The translations under genes were made by a program, and so were the position numbers. 64,000 nucleotides of DNA. Origin: Loripinus fragilis. Taxonomy: Eukaryota; Mollusca; Bivalvia; Lucinida; Lucinidae. Below the pieces are notes generated by a model that ran no database searches, was not told the DNA's origin, and saw only the letters and a list, made by a program, of their open reading frames with translations. Shown one piece after another: positions 56,467-64,000 of this stretch. The stretch's first letter is position 1. The number at the start of each line of letters is the position of its first letter. The stretch lies in contig OZ026515.1 in the NCBI GenBank assembly GCA_964019695.1, positions 140,985,549 through 141,049,548 on the forward strand. The letters are read 5' to 3'.

Positions 56467-56551
56467 ATAGAGTATTGTGTTTTGTGTACAAACTTTTTTT
56501 TCCAAATCAATTGATTTGGAAAAAGTTTGAACACAAAATACAATACTCTAT
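56467..56551. repeat. 85-bp near-perfect inverted repeat
   Basis: Arms of about 40 bp: ATAGAGTATTGTGTTTTGTG and, reversed, CACAAAATACAATACTCTAT, meeting at CCAAATCAATTGATTTGG with no spacer. Transcription across it would give a long hairpin RNA. Confidence 0.9.
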
Positions 56552-57064
56552 GTCATGATGCGTTAGGGCCGCTGCAATACATTTCATAGTGCCACGGAGT
56601 GGAGTTTGCATTTGTTTGTGTCTTCCAACGCATATGATGTTAAAATAATGCATTAGTGTGACGCCCAGAAAACTGCAAATACCTGGCTTTGAAAGGCAAT
56701 TCTTTGAGCCATTTCAGTGCGTGCAATTATCCCACTTGTTGTTGGTCCACAGGTTGGTCTATTTAACACTCTGGCGTATCACTAAAAGAATTCTTCGAGA
56801 GGGTTAATTTCAAAAGGGAATAGGATGGCAAAAACAAGAGAGAAAGCTACCATCGTGCATGTCGATAAAATTTCCGCTGTGGTGTCAATAGTTTACTCTC
56901 TGTTAGGTTGTCCAACAAGCGTTCTCTCGCCTCACTTGATTCTCTCAATGAATAATCCATGAACAACAACAATAATTGAACGTTAGGAAGCGGCTTGCCT
57001 GGTACACTATTTAAGTTATAATTAAAGAAACAGCAGTCCTTATTCAAGCAGTACAATCGAGCTA
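56552..57064. other. Intronic DNA, nothing recognised
   Basis: The minus frame 56847-57134 ends in a MITE and has no domain. Confidence 0.45.
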
Positions 57065-57218
57065 CAGTAAAACCTGTGTAAAACGGCCACTCAAAAATAA
57101 CAAAACAAAGATCTTCATTGCAAGCATTCTGCAATACTTTTGACCTGCATTAAGCAATAATTGGTCTGGAAACCCAATTTTCATTCTTTAGAGTGGCCGT
57201 TTTACACAGGTTTTACTG
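57065..57218. mobile_element. MITE M1 copy (CAGTAAAACCTGTGTAAAAC ends)
   Basis: 154 bp between TA dinucleotides, with long terminal inverted repeats extending through AACGGCCACTC / GAGTGGCCGTT. The interior is shortened to GCATTCTGCAATACTTTTGA and CCTGCATTAAGC. Confidence 0.88.
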
Positions 57219-57689
57219 TATGTTGTTTTCCTAATAGAGAAGATTAAACTGTGGCAGTCCTAGCCAAGATAGAATTCAACTGTGACAACCTTAGCTAATA
57301 TCACAAGGATGTGCAGCACTGATAAAACTACCATGGGTACTACTAAAACAAAACAATTCCAGAATGTTTTCACTGCTGTTTGCAATGAAACAGTCGAAAT
57401 TCTACTTTCACCCAGTATTTCATGGTCTGTCCTGTAACATAGAATGTTTTATATTAGTATTTTCTGCAATATTCTATATTTGGTTAAACAAATGCTACGA
57501 AACATCAATGAAGTTGTTAAAGAGTACCACCTGAAATTCCTGGATACTCAATAACTTCCGGGGGTAAAGGTCAAATATTAAAATTTTACATAACTAAATC
57601 AGTTTTCAATAGTTCGATGATCAAAACTTGATTGCAGACATAGAAACACATGATATAAAACATACAAAAGTGATTTTAGTTTTAAAGTA

Positions 57690-57990
57690 GGAAAGAAGGC
57701 AAAGATTAGGAATCGATACAATCAAGTACCACACCTGACCCAGGATACAAATGGGAAAGTAACAAACTCACAATAAGACATCATAAACGAGAGCCAAGAG
57801 GTTAGCCCTTTCCTAACAGGTGACCACAAGGCATCAACAAACAGACGTGCACGAAAGCATAACAAACACATGACAGAAACAACATAAATGATCCACAAAA
57901 GAAGTACCGCCTTGGAACGGTCAGTATAAATATTTTACTGGAGGGCTTAAACCGGTTTCACGGCGCCAACATCACCCTTAGTTCAGATTT
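57690..57990 (-). repeat. Dispersed repeat family A, near full length
   Basis: Minus orientation: AAAGATTAGGAATCGATACA, CCCTTTCCTAACAGGTGACC, AAGTACCGCCTTGGAACGGT, AATATTTTACTGGAGGGCTT. The mirror of 34120-34420. Confidence 0.75.
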
Positions 57991-59194
57991 GGATCAAGAC
58001 ACATACATGTTAAGTCCCGATCCAGATGCCCTGTGTAGACTTAAGGGGTTGGGCCAAGGACAAAACTATTTTTTTTCAGAATATGGTCATTTTGCATATC
58101 AAATTGAAAAGAACTGTTTTGTCCTTTCATAAACCTTCAACACGTGTGTGAGGTCTGAAATATGTTATGCTGCTTGTCAAGTAAAAGGAAATGACAAATT
58201 AAACAATATCCTCACAATAAAATAAAACCGACAAAAAAAAACTCTGACCTCTGGGGTGGGACAAAGATGATTTTAATAACTAATAGAGTACTATTGGCTT
58301 ATTACAATATGTAACCTTCTAACACTAAAAAATCACATACTTGTTTGGCCTTTTGGAAGCAGTAGGTGTTCTCTCCCTGATTTTATTGTCTTAATGACAG
58401 CAATTCTTTACTGGCAGAATTCCATAGCAAAGATCACGACATCACAACAAAAGGGAATCAAATCTAACCTCACGATAATCCAAGTACAAGTTACACCAAT
58501 TATTTCTTATCTCTGCCTCTGAAGATTGATTTTGGCAAATCGAGCCGTGAAGATAGTGATAAAAAAGGTTGCATTATATCTTGGTCTTCACTGTTTGTCG
58601 AAGTAAGGGTTAATGGGTCCCAGTCAATAATGCACTATTTTGGTAAACTACTACATTTCTCCAACAAATTCACTCCTTGCCAGATCACTAATGCAATACA
58701 AATACTTTATTGGCATTAAACATGCAAAATGTTTTTCGCTAAAAGCATGAAAATGCCTTATTATAAAGATAGGTACCAAATAAAAAATATATAGCAAAGC
58801 CTATTATTTATACAAAGCGTCAATTAGCCGACATATGGCCACCATGCAGCATTGTGCGACTAGAAAGGTTGTATATTGCACAAATGACACAATACCCAAA
58901 ACGACCCCGCATCCAACACCGATGCAACACAGCATTGGTCAATCAACAGGTCGTTTATTAGTCTTAAACTTTGACCTGATTGCATGAAAATTACAATATA
59001 TGCTATGTGGAAAATTATAGTAGACAATATTCTCAGATGCGTTTGTGTTAAATACTTATCAAAAATACAGTACGTTTGGTTCACCAACGAATGATTAGTG
59101 AAATATGCATTCGAAGCTCCATTAGGAGTCTTTTGCTTGTACATTGAGTCCCTAAGTATCATGATAAACTCCTACGTTCTCTTTCTCTCTTCAG
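57991..59194. other. Intronic DNA before exon 3
   Basis: A possible LINE 3' tail fragment (CAATACAAATACTTTATTGG) near 58692. The 30 bases before exon 3 are a strong pyrimidine tract (CTTTCTCTCTTCAG). No gene. Confidence 0.5.
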
Positions 59195-59264
59195 GAATGT
59201 CCCACGGGGATCGTGAACGAAGAAACATTCAAAGAAATATATGCTCAATTCTTTCCACAGGGCG
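59195..59264 (+). CDS. KCNIP: KChIP exon 3 (70 bp), EF-hand 1
   Basis: Encodes [20 protein letters not shown] then PQG and one base of Asp, ending at a perfect GTAAGT donor. It matches vertebrate KChIP '[24 protein letters not shown]' nearly residue for residue, and the 70-bp length equals the exon I recall. This is the EF-hand 1 loop of KChIPs and related neuronal calcium sensors, in which the Cys-Pro pair disables calcium binding; both residues are kept. [10 protein letters not shown] is the exiting helix. Phase 0 to phase 1 links exon 2 to exon 4 without a break. Confidence 0.97.
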
Positions 59265-59714
59265 GTAAGTTTCTCTCCGTCCCTCTGTCCGTCCGTCCGT
59301 CTGTCTGTGTGTCTGTCTGAAATTAAATTTTACATGTACTATGTAAAGTTAGCGCTAAAGTGTCTTACATTCGGTCACACAGCAACGGATACAATTTCTG
59401 ATTTCTTTAAGACCAATTATTTGGCTGGTGCACGAAATTTCAATACCCTTAAATGCCTCTAATAAGCTTCCATGTTGAGGTAACCAGCCAAACTATAGAC
59501 TTGTCTAAATTTTAGTCTGAGCCTTCATCTTCATCCATACTGCTTGTATTTGAGCGGCGATATCGTATGCGCAGACTCGCTAGAGTCTTCGCTGTATGTA
59601 CTAAAGTCAGTCATCTAAACATAATAATGGTAAATAATAAGAGCTCTAGAATAATTGGAAAATAAGCCAATGCCGAGTGATCAATATTTTAACCAACCCA
59701 GTAAACATCTGAAA
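59265..59714. other. Start of intron 3
   Basis: A short CCGTCCGTCCGTCTGTCTGT run lies directly after the donor (about 59280-59320). Nothing else recognised. Confidence 0.5.
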
Positions 59715-59790
59715 GCGGGGTACCACCGGTCCGCCAGCGGAACGCCATTTAAATGGCGTTTCGCTGGAGGACCGATGGTGGTCCGATACT
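59715..59790. repeat. Free-standing hairpin module
   Basis: GGTACCACCGGTCCGCCAGC plus GGAACGCCATTTAAATGGCG, then TTTCGCTGGAGGACCGATGG: about 34-bp arms meeting at CCATTTAAATGG. The same hairpin, more or less decayed, occurs inside family G elements at 14400, 18750 and 47895, and as a fragment at 8262. Confidence 0.8.
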
Positions 59791-60162
59791 GTGTTCTTGA
59801 TGGTAAGATTTCCCCTGTTTTTAAAAGTTTTGAGGTAATAACTTGGGGTCACTTTTGCGAGGTGAAACTTCGTATAACTAGCTGAAATGAATGAGATAGT
59901 TATGTTGGTTTCCTTAGATTTTGGCACTTATCGCATATATGTTAAGTCATTATTTTAACTTATAGTTTACGCCGCCCCTTCCTGTGCTTCACAACCAATC
60001 AGTTTGCACAGAAATTAAAAATTTTGGCCAACGTAATCAAATATTTTTTCAATATTTGTAATAGCTATTGAGTAAAATCGTTAAGAAAATCCCTCAAGTG
60101 GTCAATGCGACCATTTCCAAAGGCGCAGTCATAAAAAAGGAGGAGAAAGTTATAAGTAGGCC

Positions 60163-60256
60163 ATAGATCATATATTACAATTATAATGGAAATAAGTGGT
60201 TCACTCGCTATGCTCGTTCCCACTTAATTCCTTTATAATTGTAATATATGATCTAT
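60163..60256. repeat. 94-bp inverted repeat in KCNIP intron 3
   Basis: ATAGATCATATATTACAATT on the left and AATTGTAATATATGATCTAT on the right, with arms of about 37 bp that include AATGGAAATAAGTGG / CCACTTAATTCCTTT and a ~20-nt loop. It lies about 200 bp upstream of exon 4. Confidence 0.88.
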
Positions 60257-60459
60257 AGCATATACGTATATACACAGCTATCTAGTGAGACTAGAAGTCC
60301 AATGTACACAAACAGGCATGGCTCTATCGAGATTGTGCGGATGCACAGACACATTTAAACCTTCGCTTTTCGCTTATGTGATACTGATATCAAAATCTCA
60401 TGAACTCGCTTCTATCTTTGTTGACTCTATCATAAATATGCTGTATATTACAATTACAG

Positions 60460-60530
60460 ATTCAAGTGCGTATGCCCACTATGTGTTCAATACTTTTGAC
60501 CATGACCGGAACGGATCCATCAGTTTTGAG
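60460..60530 (+). CDS. KCNIP: KChIP exon 4 (71 bp), EF-hand 2
   Basis: After the acceptor TTACAATTACAG the exon completes Asp and reads SSAYAHYVFNTF then DHDRNGSISFE, ending at GTAACT. It aligns with vertebrate 'ASTYAHYLFNAFDTTQTGSVKFE'; the 71-bp length is again the one I recall. This is EF-hand 2. Loop positions 1, 3, 5 and 7 are Asp, Asp, Asn and Ser, all with side-chain oxygens, and Gly6 and Ile8 are canonical. In the vertebrate KChIP1 sequence I recall, positions 3 and 5 are Thr. The residue at loop position 12 comes from the next exon, outside the window. The exon ends in phase 0. Confidence 0.97.
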
Positions 60531-62465
60531 GTAACTATTAGAGTTTTGCTTGTTTCGTTGTCGTTATGCGCCCCAGGCGATATTACTTATAGTCAGGGCC
60601 CTTAGGGACAAAAAATAGGTTCCGTGCGATTTGTGTGCCGATTTATGGTGACCTATATCAAAACCTTCAATGGAGTCTTACCTTTAATTTAAAGGTGGTC
60701 ACCCATCTCAAATCCGCGTCTGAGGCTAGTTATGACGTCATAAATATGGCGACCATAATAAGAAACTGCCCGTTAATGAAAGCTACAGTTTGTGTTGGTA
60801 TGATCATATTTATCCAACACGAACGCTTTTTTAACATAATATCAATTGTTTTAGTCATATGATGGTTACATCAATGCTTTACCTGACTTTGACAATGCAT
60901 TTTTATCGATGACTATTTTTTGCATGCAAAATACTGTAGATTTCCTATAAATACCCAGCTTATCAGGCCACCTTTACACTGATGGCTGAGAATGCTATAG
61001 CTCCCCCTGGGGAATTTCGCAAGCTTATCCCATCTAAAAGAGGATACCATGCTGCGTCTTTTAATAGATGTTTGCACTATGTTCGCCGGGGCGTTAGTCT
61101 CTGACAGCTTGTTACATATGTTACCATATTAAATTTAGAAGAAAAATAAAAGTTTTAGCTACAGAAAGAAAGCTAATTATTTAAATTACTCATATGGTCT
61201 GCATATTGACTACTTTAGCTGCATATAAATTCTTTTGGAGCAAAATTACAGCTTCCTGTGGTGTTTTGTACGTTACTTTAATTAGATTACCCTTTAAACA
61301 TGAAAATTGTGACCAATATCATTTACTTTTTAGCTGATATGTGCATTTTCCAAATTGTTTCGATTATTTTGTACTAACAAACTCATTTTGGTTAAAGAAA
61401 ATCCAAAGTTTGCTTTTACACTTTAAATATAGTGTCTTATCCGTGCAATTAAACGACCCAAAGGCTATACCCAATTTTAAGAAGCCGAATTTGGTAGGCA
61501 TCATTTAAGTAAAAATATATGAAAACATTTGCTGCTGTTGGATATCTTGCATATTTGGGATTGTCTTGCTCATATTATTGAGATTTATAGAATTTGCAGG
61601 TTTAACAACAAGATTGAAGCACTTGTTAAAGGTTGTAACATGTGTTATATGAAATAATAAACGAGCAACGACCTTGACTTGATGCAAGACATGATATTTC
61701 AGGATAAAATTAATATATTTCGCATGTTTTCCTAGCTAAAGTCGCCAGCCTCTGCTGCCTAAATCTTAGGTATTGATAATTATTAAGCCTCTGTACCTTT
61801 GTTACAGATGTTATGAATATTTGTTTTCAATATTTCCTAATATGAATAATTCTAAAATAAAGATACATCCTAGAGAAACATAGAAAATAATCGTTTCACA
61901 TTTAAACATTAACTATCTAGTAAATGTCCCTTTCTAATGTAAATATTCTAAACCAATCCTTATCCCAGTCATATACAACATCGATTATTATTTCTGCTTC
62001 TCTGGTAAAATAATTGCCCTCCTCATCTCATAAAAAGCCAGAATAATCATCAAACAAGATTTTGACTGCAAGCTGAGCAATGACCTGCTCCATTCCAAAC
62101 TCTTTAAGATATACTCTATCGTATGTACCAATTCAAGGTGCATCGAATATGAGATGTTTGCACACTGTAATCATGAATGTTAGCCTGTAACAGCTTGTTA
62201 CATATGTTACTTTATCAATTTGAGAATAAGAAAATTGAAAGTTTGAGCTACAGAAAAAAGACATTAAAACTAATCAATGAATTTTCTAATAGTCTGTAAG
62301 TTACTGGATGGCTTCACTACATATGACAGCTGTTTACGCCTACATGTTGTATTATGTGCGATACATGTACTTAATTATAATTTAAAAGTGGTAATTTTGG
62401 CTCTCGTCATTTAGTTTAACGACTGCTCTGAGTCGGTTTCAAACCGTTTTAGATTATAATGATGA
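60531..62465. other. Intron 4 with GTTACATATGTTAC module pair
   Basis: Two diverged copies of the module type seen in the 50895-55450 element: one at about 60985-61340 (GCTATAGCTCCCCCTGGGGA, then CTTGTTACATATGTTACC), one at about 62140-62400 (GTAACAGCTTGTTACATATG, then TTTGAGCTACAGAAAAAAGA). No KCNIP exon was found. Minus frame 61505-61687 is unsupported. Confidence 0.55.
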
Positions 62466-62627
62466 TTTTACTCTTAATTCAATAATTCGGCCAAAGGTCA
62501 TTATCAAGGAAAACATGCACTTCAATGTCAACTACAAGATGGTGGAACAGAGACTATTTAATTGACATTGAAGTGCATGTTTTTCTTGATAAAGGCCTTT
62601 GGCCGAAATATTGAATTAAGAATAAAA
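62466..62627. repeat. 162-bp inverted repeat with ~66-bp arms
   Basis: Left arm TTTTACTCTTAATTCAATAA through AACATGCACTTCAATGTCAA; right arm TTGACATTGAAGTGCATGTT through TTATTTAGAATT-type reverse. Only a few mismatches, with a ~30-nt loop. Foldback element or hairpin RNA source, on the KCNIP sense transcript. Confidence 0.9.
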
Positions 62628-63154
62628 TTATCATATGTGTTTAACATTGTTCCCTATAGAATATAAATAAATATCGATTAAGATAAATTGAACAAACCTA
62701 AACTCAATCGACGAATACAAAAACCAAAGTTTGCTTTTCTTTCTTAAATATTTTGTCTTATATGAGCTAATGCACAACCCTACCCCCAGTTTTGCAGAGG
62801 AGCAAATTTTGTTTTCGCCGCTTAAATATAACACATATAAAACAATTGCAGAGTGTTGATATTTAACATTTTCTTAAACAGTCTTGCTCATATATCATCA
62901 AGTTTCTAAGATCAGAACACTTATTAAAGATGTCAATGTGCCATTGGTGATGTCACAACCAGGGCTCTGATCGAACTCCATGCACTTTCAGGTGCTGATA
63001 TTAACTAGTTCAATGTCAGGAAAAAGCAAGAAATCATATTGGCAGGCATCCAGCAATGCTGGAGACTCTATCCACGAAGTATTCTTTCACCTCGGCTCAG
63101 TGCCCTTAGAGAGCACTATGGCGGATGCACTAGAGTAATATATTTGTAAATTGT
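62628..63154. other. Intronic DNA, nothing recognised
   Basis: No coding signal or known repeat. Confidence 0.45.
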
Positions 63155-63285
63155 CCTGACTTCTTAGCTCTCGTCTGTGATATCTAACTGTGAGTTTGTT
63201 ACTTTCCCATTGGTATCCTGGGTCAGGTGTGGTACCGGATTGTATCGATTCCTGATCTTTGCCGTCTTTCTTACTTTGTATTAGC
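63155..63285 (+). repeat. Dispersed repeat family A, 3' part
   Basis: GACTTCTTAGCTCTCGTCTG, TTTCCCATTGGTATCCTGGG, ATTGTATCGATTCCTGATCT. The 5' half is missing. Confidence 0.7.
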
Positions 63286-63529
63286 CTGTCACCGATATTG
63301 TTCGACTCACTGCTTTGACGTAGTGGATATTTTACGAGAAAAAAAAGCTGAATTGCAAAAACTACCACTTCCAAGAGCTGTGCTTCTCGAATGTGTCAAA
63401 CGTGCGCAGTACCAGTGCATCATTTGGAAAACCTCATCTGTCATTAATCCTGACAAATCAATGCCTGACAATTGTGGTTAGAAGCGGGGCTGTGATAAAT
63501 ATTGTCCCGTTATGATGACATTGCCAATG

Positions 63530-63815
63530 TGCGGATCCAGAGGGCGAAAGGGGGTTCGGACACCCCCCCCCCCCGGAAAATAACAAGTACGTATATGGGT
63601 TTCTAAAGAAACTAGCATTTGGAACCCCCCCCCCCCCCCTGGAAAAAGTTTGACACCCCCCCCCCCCCCCTGGAAAATAATGAACCCCCTTTGGATCCTT
63701 GGTAAAGTATAAGTAAAATTTTCTCAGCAATAAAACCATTGGACCCCCTCTGTAAACTGTAAAATAAGCTGAGGACTAAATAAAACTGACAAAAATTCCT
63801 GGATTCGCGCATGTT
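63530..63815. mobile_element. Family G element with C homopolymers
   Basis: GTGCGGATCCAGAGGGCGAA at the left, ATTCCTGGATTCGCGCATG at the right. Three C runs (about 63563, 63626 and 63656) and AAAATAAGCTGAGGACTAAA are shared with 40164-40430. The glycine-rich minus frames over the C runs are artefacts. Confidence 0.75.
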
Positions 63816-64000
63816 GCCTCCTGCCCCCGAAACCCCTCTGCAGCTGATAAAATATGGTTGCAGCATGTCTGTATGCGAAACATCTCGGTGTAAGTACAAA
63901 GTAAACCATTTATATTGCACTGATTTGTGTTGCCGTGGAGCTGAAGAGGACTCATGTAAATTATTGCCAGTGGTCAATATGCTTATGACTTTTGAACAAC

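Larger units (their letters stand above)
13030..64000 (+). other. KCNIP: KCNIP gene span (partial, continues past right edge)
   Basis: Exons at 13030-13078 or 23070-23103 (alternative first), 48125-48249, 59195-59264 and 60460-60530. Every intron boundary seen is GT...AG. Both first exons end one base into a codon (phase 1), the 125-bp exon starts with the other two bases and ends in phase 0, the 70-bp exon ends in phase 1, and the 71-bp exon restores phase 0. Introns are about 25-35 kb, 10.9 kb and 1.2 kb. No exon matching the EF-hand 3 region was found between 60531 and 64000, so the remaining exons lie outside. Confidence 0.9.

Noticed and set aside
63458..63977. Glycine-rich minus frames
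   Set aside because: They are read through C homopolymers of a family G element, whose lengths are unreliable.
60531..64000. Search for the next KCNIP exon (EF-hand 3)
   Set aside because: No AG-preceded stretch encoding an 'NLYD.N.DG.I'-type loop was found on the plus strand, so it is presumed to lie past the right edge.

Overview
The window is animal nuclear DNA, AT-rich, intron-dominated and packed with short dispersed repeats. Several repeat types look like those of bivalve mollusc genomes: palindrome-cored elements carrying GTCGTCTGCTG, tRNA-derived SINEs, CACCTGCTGGGAAAGG elements and poly-C 'GGATCCAGAGGGGG' elements. My best guess is a bivalve, probably a clam. That call rests on remembered repeat character, not on a database search.

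The main gene is a Kv channel-interacting protein (KChIP/KCNIP) on the plus strand, running from about 13 kb out of the right edge. Two alternative first exons (13030-13078 and 23070-23103) encode near-identical N-termini and both end in phase 1. They splice to exons of 125 bp (48125-48249), 70 bp (59195-59264) and 71 bp (60460-60530). These lengths and phases equal those I recall for vertebrate KCNIP genes. The exons for EF-hands 3 and 4 must lie beyond 64000. The large intron between 23103 and 48125 holds an intact, intronless minus-strand gene for a 358-residue MYND zinc-finger protein with three 35-residue repeats (41721-42797).

The rest is repeat DNA. Notable items are: a 2,001-bp element with TA target sites and CAGTCAAACCTG ends, present twice almost identically (24937-26937 and 31036-33036), each copy holding two opposed arrays of a ~33-bp repeat; a decayed ~4.5-kb element (50895-55450) with inverted outer modules carrying GTTACATACGTTACC-like motifs around a broken minus-strand gene; two LINE remnants (8765-10330 and 23391-24000); SINEs with clean target-site duplications; a five-copy tRNA-like tandem array (37486-38210); a 43-bp minisatellite of about 31 copies (17046-18400); and several MITE families.

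The first 13 kb contains no gene I can support, only repeats and featureless DNA. It may be intergenic or may be a further upstream intron. Most short open frames here lie inside repeats and were not called as genes.
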